Assembly: GCF_014250675.1 (NCBI RefSeq)
Contig: NZ_JACHTG010000004.1
Coordinates: 372,001 to 436,000, forward strand
Length of the DNA: 64,000 nt
Source of the DNA: Cetobacterium sp. 8H
Lineage (GTDB): Bacteria; Fusobacteriota; Fusobacteriia; Fusobacteriales; Fusobacteriaceae
Reading direction: 5' to 3'
The stretch's first letter is position 1, and each line of letters begins with the position of its first letter. Both the position numbers and the translations under genes were made by a program. The notes below the pieces were generated by a model, which worked only from the letters and a program-made list of their open reading frames with translations, searched no databases and was not told the DNA's origin. Positions 10,064 through 18,579 of the stretch are shown one piece after another.

Positions 10064-11302
10064 TTATTTATATTTTCTCATTGCTATAACAGCGTTGTGT
10101 CCACCAAATCCTAATGAACTTGACATTCCTACTTCTATATCTCTTTCAACTGTAACATTTGGAGTATAGTTTAAATCTAAGTTTTCATCTGGATTATCCT
10201 GATTTATTGTTGGTGGTATTACTCCTTCAGCTATTGAAAGTGCTAATAAAACTCCTTCAATTCCTCCTGCTGCCCCAAGACCGTGTCCTGTTGCTCCTTT
10301 TGTTGAAGATATGTTCATTTTATAAGCCGAATCACCAAAAGCTACTTTTATAGCTGCAGTTTCGTTTCTATCGTTTGCAGGTGTTGAAGTTCCGTGTGCA
10401 TTTATGTATCCTACTTCTTCAGGCTTTATATTTCCCTCTTCCATAGCCATCTCAAATGCTCTTACTGCTCCTTCTCCACCTTCTGCTGGAGATGTTATAT
10501 GATATGCATCACAAGTTTCACCATATCCTACAACTTCAGCATATATTTTAGCTCCTCTTGCTTTAGCAGACTCAAGCTCTTCTAATATTAAGATTCCAGC
10601 TCCTTCTCCCATTACAAACCCGTCTCTATCAGCAGTGAAAGGTCTTGATGCCTTCTGCGGATCATCATTTCTTGTAGATAAAGCTTTCATATTAGCAAAA
10701 GCATTTATAGCGAACTTTGTTATACAAGCTTCTGTTCCACCTGCTATCATAGCATCTGTTCTACCTGATTTGATCATCTCATAAGAATCTCCTATTGAGT
10801 GTGTTCCTGCAGCACATGCTGTTACAACGGCTTTATTTGGCCCTTTTGCTCCAAAATATATCCCTACATTTCCAGATGCCATATTATTTATCATAGCTGG
10901 TATAGTAAATGGAGATATTCTTCTAGCTCCCTTTTCTAACATGTTTTGATACTGCTCTTCAAATACCTCAATTCCACCTATTCCTGAAGAAACTATTGTT
11001 CCAACTTTTGTAGCATTTGTTTCGTCAATAACAAGACCTGAATCCTCTAATGCCATTTTTGTAGCTGCTATTGCAAACTGTGTATTTCTAGCTAATTTTT
11101 TAACTTCTTTCTTTTCTATTCCAAACTCTGTAGGATCAAAATCAGTAACTTCTCCTGCTATTTTTACAGCACTATCTGTCGTGTCAAAAGATTTTATTTC
11201 TTTTATTCCACACTCTCCAGCTTTTATAGCTTCCCAAGATTTTTTTGTCCCAGTTCCTAGCGAAGTTATTAAACCTACTCCCGTTACAACTACTCTTCTC
11301 AT
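10064..11302 (-). CDS. fabF: 3-oxoacyl-ACP synthase II
   Basis: Elongating ketoacyl synthase of type II fatty-acid synthesis. Catalytic Cys163 in TACAAGTHS, His in NAHGTSTP (about 303) and His in GATGHGLGAAGG (about 340). Length 412 aa is standard. It is separated from acpP by a stem-loop that could lower its expression relative to acyl carrier protein. Confidence 0.97.
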   Translation of the reverse strand: MRRVVVTGVGLITSLGTGTKKSWEAIKAGECGIKEIKSFDTTDSAVKIAGEVTDFDPTEFGIEKKEVKKLARNTQFAIAATKMALEDSGLVIDETNATKVGTIVSSGIGGIEVFEEQYQNMLEKGARRISPFTIPAMINNMASGNVGIYFGAKGPNKAVVTACAAGTHSIGDSYEMIKSGRTDAMIAGGTEACITKFAINAFANMKALSTRNDDPQKASRPFTADRDGFVMGEGAGILILEELESAKARGAKIYAEVVGYGETCDAYHITSPAEGGEGAVRAFEMAMEEGNIKPEEVGYINAHGTSTPANDRNETAAIKVAFGDSAYKMNISSTKGATGHGLGAAGGIEGVLLALSIAEGVIPPTINQDNPDENLDLNYTPNVTVERDIEVGMSSSLGFGGHNAVIAMRKYK

Positions 11303-11341
11303 TATATATTCACCTCTTTTATTTTTCCAAAAAATATAACT

Positions 11342-11365
11342 AAAGGGGTACTTTCATACCCCTTT
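11342..11365 (-). terminator. Stem-loop between acpP and fabF (partial terminator or attenuator)
   Basis: Nine-bp stem AAAGGGGTA/TACCCCTTT with a 6-nt loop. The T tract on the minus strand is displaced (AGTTATATTTTTT), so termination is probably incomplete. Readthrough is needed for fabF and rnc unless another promoter exists. Confidence 0.5.
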
Positions 11366-11374
11366 GATTTTATC

Positions 11375-11599
11375 TTACTTATTTGACTCAATGTAGTCTA
11401 CAACATCTTTTACAGTTTTTATTTTTTCTGCATCTGTATCAGGTATTTCGATATCGAACTCTTCTTCAAAAGCCATTATTAACTCAACTGTATCTAATGA
11501 ATCTGCTCCTAAATCCTCTACGAAATTTGACTCTAAAGTTACTTGATCAGCGTCTACTCCTAATTGCTCTACAACTATTTCTCTTATTTTATCTAACAT
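11375..11599 (-). CDS. acpP: Acyl carrier protein
   Basis: Small acidic carrier that holds growing acyl chains on a phosphopantetheine arm. The attachment motif [10 protein letters not shown] is present with Ser34. The frame is open 48 bp further upstream, but AGGAGG at 11607-11612 lies 7 bp before the ATG at 11599, giving the standard 74-aa protein. It has its own promoter in the fabD-acpP spacer, fitting the high ACP demand. Confidence 0.97.
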   Translation of the reverse strand: MLDKIREIVVEQLGVDADQVTLESNFVEDLGADSLDTVELIMAFEEEFDIEIPDTDAEKIKTVKDVVDYIESNK

Positions 11600-11637
11600 T
11601 TGTTTTCCTCCTAAATATTTTAATAATTTATATAAAT

Positions 11638-11666
11638 ATATTAGCAAATTTAATATATTTTTTCAA
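11638..11666 (-). promoter_or_regulatory. Promoter of acpP
   Basis: TTGAAA, 17-bp spacer, TAATAT in the fabD-acpP intergenic region, leaving a leader of about 30 nt before the acpP Shine-Dalgarno. Confidence 0.6.
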
Positions 11667-11681
11667 GTTTTATCACTCAGA

Positions 11682-12587
11682 TTAATCTAAATCTGTAAGT
11701 TTTTCTATATTTACAACTTCTAACTCTTTATCTATCTTTTTGATTAACCCATTTAATACTTTTCCTGGTCCAATCTCATAAATTTTAGTTACACCAGCTT
11801 CTTTCAAAGTATTTATTGTATCTACCCACTTAACTGGTCCAAAGCTTTGTCTATATAGCTCTTCTTTTAATGAATCTACATCTGTTATTTCTTTTGCAGT
11901 TGTATTTCCTATTAGAGGTGTTGTTGCTGAGTTGAAATTAAACTCTTCTAAGGCAGTTTTTAATATCTCACCTGCTGGTTTCATCAGTGATGAGTGGAAT
12001 GGTCCTGATACCGCTAATTCCATAGCTCTTCTTGCTCCAGCTTCTTTAAGAGTTATACAAGCTTTCCCTATCGCTTCCTTTTCTCCTGCTATAACAGTTT
12101 GCTTTGGCTCATTGAAATTAACTGCCTCTACAATACCATCTACATTTTTTAACGCCTCTTCAATCTTATCAGATTCTAAACCTATTATTGCAGCCATTGA
12201 ACCTTCAACTTGAGCTGAAACCTCACTCATAGCTTTTCCTCTTAAAGATGTTAATTTAACTGCATCTTCTACAGTTAAAAAACCTGCTGACCCTACCGCT
12301 GCATATTCTCCAACAGAGTGCCCTGCCACATAATTTGGAACTATACCTTTTTCTCTTAAAAGTTTTTCTAAAACTAAGCTCATTGCAACTATTGCTGGCT
12401 GAGTATTTTTAGTATCTTTAAGCTCCTCTTCAGACCCTTCAAACATTACAGCTTTAAGATCCATATCTAGATTAGAAAATATTTTATCAAACTCTTTTCT
12501 AGCAATTTCATTATTTTCATAAAGTTCTTTTCCCATTCCAACATATTGAGTTCCTTGGCCTGGAAAAACAAAAGCTATTTTACTCAT
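11682..12587 (-). CDS. fabD: Malonyl-CoA:ACP transacylase
   Basis: Loads malonyl groups onto ACP. FPGQGTQ at 8-14 forms the oxyanion-hole region and the nucleophile Ser91 sits in GHSVGEY. The frame extends 24 bp further, but AGAAGGAG just upstream of the ATG at 12587 decides the start, giving 301 aa. It lies between fabH and acpP. No fabG or enoyl reductase gene is in the cluster. Confidence 0.96.
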   Translation of the reverse strand: MSKIAFVFPGQGTQYVGMGKELYENNEIARKEFDKIFSNLDMDLKAVMFEGSEEELKDTKNTQPAIVAMSLVLEKLLREKGIVPNYVAGHSVGEYAAVGSAGFLTVEDAVKLTSLRGKAMSEVSAQVEGSMAAIIGLESDKIEEALKNVDGIVEAVNFNEPKQTVIAGEKEAIGKACITLKEAGARRAMELAVSGPFHSSLMKPAGEILKTALEEFNFNSATTPLIGNTTAKEITDVDSLKEELYRQSFGPVKWVDTINTLKEAGVTKIYEIGPGKVLNGLIKKIDKELEVVNIEKLTDLD

Positions 12588-12620
12588 ATTAACTCCTTCT
12601 ATAAATAACATGTGTTTTTT

Positions 12621-12649
12621 AATATAACATAATATTTTTTAGCTGTCAA
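12621..12649 (-). promoter_or_regulatory. Promoter upstream of fabD
   Basis: Consensus TTGACA, 17-bp spacer, TATATT in the fabH-fabD gap. It gives an internal entry point for fabD-acpP-fabF-rnc. Confidence 0.7.
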
Positions 12650-12659
12650 TTTTTTTTAT

Positions 12660-13652
12660 TTAGTAACTCCATTTAATAATCATTGAAGCATAAGTAAGAC
12701 CCGCTCCAAATCCAGTTAATGCTATCGTGTCACCTTTTTTAACTAGACCTTTTTCAAGGGCTTCTCCAAGAGCAATTCCTATTGATGCAGACGATGTATT
12801 TCCATATCTGTTTAAATTTAAATAGAACTTCTCCATAGGAATTCCTAATCTTTTTGATGCCGCTTCTATTATTCTAACATTTGCTTGATGAGGGAATACC
12901 ATATCTATATCATCCGCTGTTAAATTAGCTCCATTTAAAGCCTCTAAAGTAGCCTTTGGTAATGCTTTTACAGCAAATTTAAATACATCTTGCCCCTTCA
13001 TTTGTAAGAAGTTTAATCTTTCATCTAAAACCTTTTGACTCAGTGGAAGTCTTGTTCCTCCTGCAGGAGTTCTAAGAGATCCTTTAACGTCTGCTTCCGC
13101 TCCTAGGAATTGAGATAATATTCCTTCTCCAGCTTCAACTTCAGATACTACTGCTGCTGCTGCTCCATCTCCGAATAGAACACAAGTATTTCTATCTTGC
13201 ATATCTACACATTTAGATAGAACTTCTGCTCCTATAACTAAGACATTTTTATTCATTCCAGATGAGATTAGTGCTTTAGCCATAGTTAAAGCATATACAA
13301 AACCACTACACGCTGCATTTACATCTACTGCTGCTGCGTTTACAGCTCCTATTAACTCTTGTACAACACAAGCTGTACTTTGAATAGGGTAATCTGGCGT
13401 TGTTGTCGCTAAAATTATCATATCTATATCTTCTGCTGTTAAGCCTGCTTTTTCAAGAGCCTTTATTGAAGCTGCCGCTCCTAAATCAGATGTTGCTTGA
13501 GTCTCATCAGCAAATCTTCTTTCCTCTATTCCAGTTCTAGTTCTAATCCACTCATCCGATGTATCTATAATTTTTTCAAAATCAAAATTTGTCATTATTC
13601 TTTCTGGAACATAAGTTCCTAATCCAATTATTCCTACATTTTTAAGCTTCAT
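12660..13652 (-). CDS. fabH: 3-oxoacyl-ACP synthase III
   Basis: Starts fatty-acid synthesis by condensing acetyl-CoA (or another short acyl-CoA) with malonyl-ACP. Catalytic Cys115 in NAACSGFVYAL, His in FPHQANVRI and Asn in RYGNTSSAS. Length 330 aa is typical. Its start overlaps the end of plsX by 11 bp. Confidence 0.97.
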   Translation of the reverse strand: MKLKNVGIIGLGTYVPERIMTNFDFEKIIDTSDEWIRTRTGIEERRFADETQATSDLGAAASIKALEKAGLTAEDIDMIILATTTPDYPIQSTACVVQELIGAVNAAAVDVNAACSGFVYALTMAKALISSGMNKNVLVIGAEVLSKCVDMQDRNTCVLFGDGAAAAVVSEVEAGEGILSQFLGAEADVKGSLRTPAGGTRLPLSQKVLDERLNFLQMKGQDVFKFAVKALPKATLEALNGANLTADDIDMVFPHQANVRIIEAASKRLGIPMEKFYLNLNRYGNTSSASIGIALGEALEKGLVKKGDTIALTGFGAGLTYASMIIKWSY

Positions 13653-14658
13653 TACTTCCTCCTTGATCTTGTTTCATAACCTCAGTTAACTTTTCAATAA
13701 ATTTATCTTCAGCAAATTTATTTGCAACTTTTATTGCATTTTTAATACCATTAGCTGTTGAATTTCCATGTGCTTTTATTGATATACCATTTATTCCTAA
13801 AAATAAAGCTCCTCCATACTCTGAAGAGTCCAATTTATTTTTCAAACTTTTAAAAACAGGCTTTAAAAATAAAGCTCCTATTTTTCCTAAAAAACTTTTC
13901 ATAATCTCTTCTTTTAAAAGTGTAAATATATATTTAGATACCCCTTCTGCAGTCTTTAACACCATGTTTCCTGTAAAACCATCCGTTACAACTACGTCTA
14001 CATCTATATCCATTATATCTCTGCTTTCAATATTTCCTATAAAATTAATCTTATCATTTGCCTTTAAAAGCTCAAAAGATTCTCTTGTTAGTTCGTTTCC
14101 TTTTCCTTCTTCCGTTCCTATATTTAAAAGCCCAACTTTAGGATTTTTAACTCCGAATAGCTCCTCAAAATAAAGTGAGCCCATTACTGCAAATTGGTCT
14201 ATAAACTCTGGTCTAGAGTCCGAATTAGCTCCCACATCCATTAGAACAATATCTCTTTTTTTAGCTGGAAATATTGTAGTTATTGCAGGTCTTAAAACAC
14301 CTTTTATTCTTCTTAATTTAAGCTGACTACCACTTATAAGTGCCCCAGTATTCCCTGCTGAAACAGAAGCATCTGCCGCACCATTTTTCACAAGCTCTAA
14401 GGTTCTATTCATAGAAGAATCTTTTTTTGTTTTGATAGCAGTTATAGGATCATCTGTCATTTCAATGATCTCTCTCGCATCAACTATTTCTATTTTTTCT
14501 TTATTATAACTATATTTTTTTAATTCTTTCTCAATTTCTTCTTTTTTTCCTACTAATATTATTGTAATATCAGTTAACTCTTGCAAGGCTTGAACTGCAC
14601 CTTTTACTGTTTCTAAAGGAGCATAATCTCCACCCATGGCATCTAATGCAATTTTCAT
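13642..14658 (-). CDS. plsX: Phosphate acyltransferase PlsX
   Basis: Converts acyl-ACP to acyl-phosphate for phospholipid synthesis. The N-terminal MKIALDAMGGDYAP signature is characteristic and the 338-aa length fits. It is the first gene of the leftward fab cluster; the preceding rpmF terminator separates it from rpmF, unlike bacteria where rpmF-plsX are co-transcribed. Shine-Dalgarno GAGGAGAA lies just upstream. Confidence 0.96.
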   Translation of the reverse strand: MKIALDAMGGDYAPLETVKGAVQALQELTDITIILVGKKEEIEKELKKYSYNKEKIEIVDAREIIEMTDDPITAIKTKKDSSMNRTLELVKNGAADASVSAGNTGALISGSQLKLRRIKGVLRPAITTIFPAKKRDIVLMDVGANSDSRPEFIDQFAVMGSLYFEELFGVKNPKVGLLNIGTEEGKGNELTRESFELLKANDKINFIGNIESRDIMDIDVDVVVTDGFTGNMVLKTAEGVSKYIFTLLKEEIMKSFLGKIGALFLKPVFKSLKNKLDSSEYGGALFLGINGISIKAHGNSTANGIKNAIKVANKFAEDKFIEKLTEVMKQDQGGSNEA

Positions 14659-14707
14659 AACTTCTCCTCAATATAATCATCATTAATTAATTTTATTGTT
14701 ATTAACT

Positions 14708-14716
14708 ATTATATCA
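14708..14716 (-). promoter_or_regulatory. Extended -10 promoter of plsX
   Basis: TGATATAAT (TG-N-TATAAT) directly downstream of the rpmF terminator U-tract. No good -35 hexamer is visible. The same TGATAWAAT motif recurs upstream of several genes here. Confidence 0.6.
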
Positions 14717-14730
14717 TATTTTTGAAAATA

Positions 14731-14764
14731 AAAAAAAGCAAGATTTAACTATCCCGCTTTTTTT
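14731..14764 (-). terminator. Terminator after rpmF
   Basis: Stem GCGGGAT/ATCTTGC on the minus strand (two G-U pairs, extended by A/U runs) with a 6-nt loop and a 7-nt U tract. The G-U pairs form only in the leftward RNA, so it acts on yceD-rpmF. Confidence 0.75.
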
Positions 14765-14773
14765 TATAAGCTA

Positions 14774-14956
14774 TTACTCTGCTTCTGTAGCTAGAACTTG
14801 CTTTCCGTTGTAATCTCCACATGCAAGACAAATTCTGTGAGGTCTTCTTGGAGCTCCACACTTATCACAAGTTGCTAATGTAGAACCTTTTAATGCGTGG
14901 TGAGATCTTCTCATATTTTTCTTAGCTTTCGAAGTTTTCTTCTTAGGTACTGCCAT
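14774..14956 (-). CDS. rpmF: 50S ribosomal protein L32
   Basis: Small basic ribosomal protein of 60 aa. N-terminal [10 protein letters not shown] motif and a C4 zinc ribbon (Cys30, 33, 43, 46), so it is the zinc-binding form rather than the Cys-less paralogue used under zinc limitation. It follows yceD by 36 bp; this pairing is very common. Confidence 0.97.
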   Translation of the reverse strand: MAVPKKKTSKAKKNMRRSHHALKGSTLATCDKCGAPRRPHRICLACGDYNGKQVLATEAE

Positions 14957-14992
14957 CTTAGTTTCCCTCCTAATACATTCATATTTTAAAAT

Positions 14993-15475
14993 TTAAAATT
15001 TTATGTCTAATAATTGCTGCCACCTAGGGTCGACATCATCCTTTAAGTACTTCTCAACTTCAGAAGCGTCCGTACATTCAGGAAGACATGTCTCATATTG
15101 TGACAAATCAAGTATTATATATTCTCTTACCAGATTAGATATATTGATTTCGCTGTCAACAGCCTCTTCAAAATGGTTATCACCAAACTCTTCCTCCGGT
15201 TTTAGGCTCGATATATATTTAGAATACTCTTTTGGATCTAAATAAAACCCTTTAAAATCCTCTTGGATTAATGGTTCTATCTCCGTTAAACATCTAACAC
15301 ACTCTAACCTCAGTACTGCTCTATAAGAACCTTCAACTATATATTGATCTCCCTCTTTGTAGGCTCTTCCTTTTATTGCTATTCCTTCAGGAATATCTAA
15401 AGAATCCATAGTTTGTTCAACATAATCAAAGACAATCTCTGACTCGTTAATTATTTCATTAAGCTTTATTATCAA
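14993..15475 (-). CDS. YceD/DUF177-family protein
   Basis: Conserved 160-aa protein encoded immediately before rpmF in many bacteria and implicated in 23S rRNA accumulation in some. The family centre is visible as LECVRCLTEIEPL around residues 55-70, followed by an acidic C-terminal half. A third Cys occurs in ETCLPEC near the C-terminus. Function in this organism is not known beyond the linkage to L32. Confidence 0.87.
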   Translation of the reverse strand: MIIKLNEIINESEIVFDYVEQTMDSLDIPEGIAIKGRAYKEGDQYIVEGSYRAVLRLECVRCLTEIEPLIQEDFKGFYLDPKEYSKYISSLKPEEEFGDNHFEEAVDSEINISNLVREYIILDLSQYETCLPECTDASEVEKYLKDDVDPRWQQLLDIKF

Positions 15476-15507
15476 AGTTATCCTCCTTATAATTACAATA
15501 CCTTAAT

Positions 15508-15536
15508 ATTTTACTAGTTTTTTTAAAGGTTGTCAA
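15508..15536 (-). promoter_or_regulatory. Promoter of yceD-rpmF
   Basis: TTGACA, 17-bp spacer, TAAAAT upstream of the GGAGG site of the DUF177 gene. Confidence 0.65.
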
Positions 15537-15566
15537 GTAATTTTTCTTAACAACCAGTTTTATATT

Positions 15567-16661
15567 TTACACGTTAAATAAAAACTCCATTAGGTCGCCA
15601 TCTTTAACAATATATTCTTTTCCTTCTAGTCTTAGCACACCAGCTTCTTGTGCTCCTTTCCAACCAGAATACTTTATAAAATCATCATATGCTACAACTT
15701 TTGCTCTGATAAATCCTCTTTCAAAATCTGTATGGATCTCTCCTGCAGCTTTTGGAGCTGTATCCCCTATTTTTATAGTCCAAGCTCTAACTTCTTTAAC
15801 TCCAGCTGTGAAGTATGTTTGAAGTCCTAAAAGTTTAAATCCTGCTCTTATTAATCTATTTAGTCCAGGCTCTTCTACACCTAAAGATTCTAAAAACTCT
15901 TTCTTATCTTCATCTTCCATCTCTTGAAGTTCTGACTCAACTCTTGCTGAAACAACAACAACTTCTGCTCCTAAAGTAGATGCATATTCTTTTACTCTTT
16001 CTACAAACTCATTTCCTGTTGCTAAATCGTCTTCTGAAACGTTAGCTGCAAACATCATTGGTTTTTGAGTTAGTAACTGATATGTTCTCATTAACTCTTG
16101 CTCTTCTGCTGTCAATGATAATGTTCTTAACATTTTGTACTCATCTAAGTGAGCTTTACATTTTTCTAAAGCTGGCATTATAGCCATTGCTTCTTTATTT
16201 TTAGCTTTGAATAACTTAGATTGTTTCTCTATAGCTTTCTCTACTGTTTCCATATCTGCTAAGATTAACTCTCCGTTGATTATTTCAATATCTCTTATTG
16301 GATCAACACTTCCACTAACGTGAATAATGTTCTCATCTTCAAAACATCTTACAACTTGACAAATTGCCGCTGTTGTTCTAATGTTTGAAAGAAATTTATT
16401 TCCTAATCCTTCACCTTTAGCTGCTCCTTCAACAAGTCCAGCTATATCTACGAATTCTACTGTTGCATTTTGAACTCTTTGAGGATTGATTATTTTTGAT
16501 AACTCATCTAGTCTTGGATCTGGAACAGTAACCATTCCTACGTTAGGTTCTATCGTACAAAATGGATAGTTTGCTGCTTCCGCTGCTCCTGCTTTTGTTA
16601 TTGCATTAAAAAGTGTTGACTTTCCAACATTTGGAAGTCCTACAATTCCTATACCTATCAT
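15567..16661 (-). CDS. ychF: Redox-regulated ATPase YchF (OLA1 family)
   Basis: Obg-related P-loop NTPase that prefers ATP and associates with ribosomes. P-loop GLPNVGKS (8-15), switch region [14 protein letters not shown] and a C-terminal TGS domain (about 280-364). Length 364 aa is standard. It is monocistronic between two recognisable control regions. Start fixed by GGAGGAAT upstream. Confidence 0.96.
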   Translation of the reverse strand: MIGIGIVGLPNVGKSTLFNAITKAGAAEAANYPFCTIEPNVGMVTVPDPRLDELSKIINPQRVQNATVEFVDIAGLVEGAAKGEGLGNKFLSNIRTTAAICQVVRCFEDENIIHVSGSVDPIRDIEIINGELILADMETVEKAIEKQSKLFKAKNKEAMAIMPALEKCKAHLDEYKMLRTLSLTAEEQELMRTYQLLTQKPMMFAANVSEDDLATGNEFVERVKEYASTLGAEVVVVSARVESELQEMEDEDKKEFLESLGVEEPGLNRLIRAGFKLLGLQTYFTAGVKEVRAWTIKIGDTAPKAAGEIHTDFERGFIRAKVVAYDDFIKYSGWKGAQEAGVLRLEGKEYIVKDGDLMEFLFNV

Positions 16662-16695
16662 TAGAGATTCCTCCTGAAATTTTATTTTACTTTAG

Positions 16696-16724
16696 ATTTT
16701 ATCATATATAAAAACTTTTGTAAA
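16696..16724 (-). promoter_or_regulatory. Promoter of ychF
   Basis: TTTACA, 17-bp spacer, TAAAAT, with TG one base before the -10 (TGATAAAAT). Confidence 0.65.
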
Positions 16725-16758
16725 TAAAAAAACCCTCACTTTAGAAAGTGAAGGTTTT
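16725..16758 (-). terminator. Terminator after the NhaC-family transporter gene
   Basis: Stem with core TCACTTT/AAAGTGA extended by CC/GG pairs, then a run of seven U in the leftward RNA. Confidence 0.75.
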
Positions 16759-16763
16759 GTATT

Positions 16764-18248
16764 TTATATTGTTTCTTTAACTACTGAGTCTTTTACAGTC
16801 TTTTTTAATCTTACCTTTGGTTCTCTAGGTAATCCAAATCTTGGAATAAATCTATCTAGTCCAGTCAATGTAGCTATTAAAATTGTTGATACAGCAATCA
16901 TTGCTAAGAAGTTGTATCTTATTATGTCAATAGCCCTAAATGTATATAGAGGATATACCGCTTGGATAATACCTAAATAGAAACCTATATACACATGCCA
17001 TGGAATAAGTTGTGATCCAAAAACTCCTAAAGCATCACTGAACGTTGCATTTCTAAGTCTTAATACTTCTATGTCTTCAGGTGAACCTTCTACATTTTTC
17101 TCTACAATCTCTCTTATGATAGGTCCTATAGTAACTATTTGAGCCATCTCATCAGCTAATCCTGCATTTCCTAATATTGATAACATTCCATTACAAAACA
17201 TAAGTTGTCTTACATTTCTAGAAATTCTAACAACTATATTTGATAGTGGTCTAAATGCATCCATCAGTTTCATAATTCCACCAAAAGCTGCTACCCACAT
17301 CATCATAACAATAACCCATGAACCTGCTCCTGCAAATCCAGACATAACCATATTTAAAAATTCTGAAGTATCTGTTACAGTTCCTGCTACAAGACCTAAT
17401 CCATATGCTGAGAATATTCCTATAAACAGACAAAGTAATGTCGTTAACCCTCTAAATGCTGCTATTAAAACAAGAATTAAAGGAACAATCATGTATGTTG
17501 GAACTCCATTTTTTACTTGATTTAACAGAGTTACAGCAGACTCTCTTTTTTCTGCTAAAACTGCCCAAACACCCTCTGGTATTTGCGTTATTGCTGTTGC
17601 TGCATCCCCTGTTGTAGTAGGTAAATCCATAACTATTCCAGCTACATAAAATGCTACAATTCCTAATACCAATACTAATAAAGACCAAAACCCTTGATGT
17701 CTTATTCTTTTTAAAACCTCTACCTTTTGAATTCCAGAACTTACTATTGTCGTATCTGAAATAAGCCCTATATTATCTCCAAAACATGCTCCTCCAGCTA
17801 TAGCTCCAACCGTTAGATCGATATTTCCACCTACGATATGATTTAGCCATAAAAATATCGGTGCACATGCTGCAAATGTTCCCCAACTAGTTCCTGTTGC
17901 AATTGATAGAACCGATGTAACAACTATTCCTACCACCGCTACTGTTCTTCCTGTCAGACCAACATTTAATGCTAAGTTAATTATCGAAGCTCCTACACCT
18001 GTTGCCATAAATACCTCAGCCATAGCATAAGCTACCATAAGAATAAAGAAAGCAATCTGCATCTCTTTAGCATTATTTATAACCGCATCCATAATATCAT
18101 TTATTTTCTTTTTTTCTATAACCACCGCTACTAAAGCTGCATATATTGTTGCTAGTGGTGCAGCTATTAAAGCATCATAACCCATAAACATCAGCATTGC
18201 TAACACTGCTACTGGACTTAATTTTAATAATTCTGAAATTCTGTTCAT
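16764..18248 (-). CDS. NhaC-family transporter, probable lysine permease (LysW-like)
   Basis: Integral membrane protein of 494 aa with about 12 hydrophobic segments, of the NhaC Na+/H+ antiporter superfamily. The GGTxxGDNxxxISDTT-like region in ACFGDNIGLISDTT is a superfamily hallmark. The leader holds an L-box lysine riboswitch with its own terminator. Lysine-repressed NhaC-like proteins have been proposed as lysine transporters (LysW), so lysine uptake or exchange is the best guess rather than pH homeostasis. The frame is open 36 bp further, but GGAGG eight bases before the ATG at 18248 sets the start. Confidence 0.85.
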   Translation of the reverse strand: MNRISELLKLSPVAVLAMLMFMGYDALIAAPLATIYAALVAVVIEKKKINDIMDAVINNAKEMQIAFFILMVAYAMAEVFMATGVGASIINLALNVGLTGRTVAVVGIVVTSVLSIATGTSWGTFAACAPIFLWLNHIVGGNIDLTVGAIAGGACFGDNIGLISDTTIVSSGIQKVEVLKRIRHQGFWSLLVLVLGIVAFYVAGIVMDLPTTTGDAATAITQIPEGVWAVLAEKRESAVTLLNQVKNGVPTYMIVPLILVLIAAFRGLTTLLCLFIGIFSAYGLGLVAGTVTDTSEFLNMVMSGFAGAGSWVIVMMMWVAAFGGIMKLMDAFRPLSNIVVRISRNVRQLMFCNGMLSILGNAGLADEMAQIVTIGPIIREIVEKNVEGSPEDIEVLRLRNATFSDALGVFGSQLIPWHVYIGFYLGIIQAVYPLYTFRAIDIIRYNFLAMIAVSTILIATLTGLDRFIPRFGLPREPKVRLKKTVKDSVVKETI

Positions 18249-18303
18249 TCCTAAAACCTCCATTTTTTTATATTTTAGCTTCATCGAAATTTTAGGTAAA
18301 AAA

Positions 18304-18527
18304 AACTACCGTATAAAAATACGGTAGTTAATCTGCAATTATATTACAAATTTTGGATAGCACAACACTAGAAACCTCTTTCTAATGACAGTCATATAGA
18401 TATTCTCTATATGCCCAACAAGAATCTTGACTCAATCCCTGTTTCGGCAAACTCCCCTTTCATTTAAGTTCAACGTTTTGTCTAACTCACCTAAATTACT
18501 CTTGTTATTTGCAACCTCTACCTAAAT
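18304..18527 (-). ncRNA. Lysine riboswitch (L-box) with intrinsic terminator
   Basis: In the leftward leader the RNA contains L-box landmarks in order: GGTAGAGGTTGC, AAGAGTA, TGAAAGGGGAGTTTGCCGAA, TTGTTGGGCATAT, GACTGTCA and GTGTTGTGCTATCC. It ends in a strong hairpin AACTACCGTAT/ATACGGTAGTT (18304-18329) followed by U7. Lysine binding would favour the terminator and switch off the transporter gene. Ligand is assigned from motif recognition. Confidence 0.92.
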
Positions 18528-18550
18528 ATTATTTTTTCGAAACTTGTGTT

Positions 18551-18579
18551 ATGATAACATTATTATTTTCAAATGTCAA
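18551..18579 (-). promoter_or_regulatory. Promoter of the lysine riboswitch transcript
   Basis: TTGACA, 17-bp spacer, TATCAT with TG before the -10. The -35 abuts the gpmI stop codon, giving transcription start just before the aptamer. Confidence 0.75.

Noticed and set aside
16764-18248. Annotation as a plain Na+/H+ antiporter
   Set aside because: The lysine riboswitch in its leader makes a lysine-related transport role more likely than sodium or pH homeostasis.
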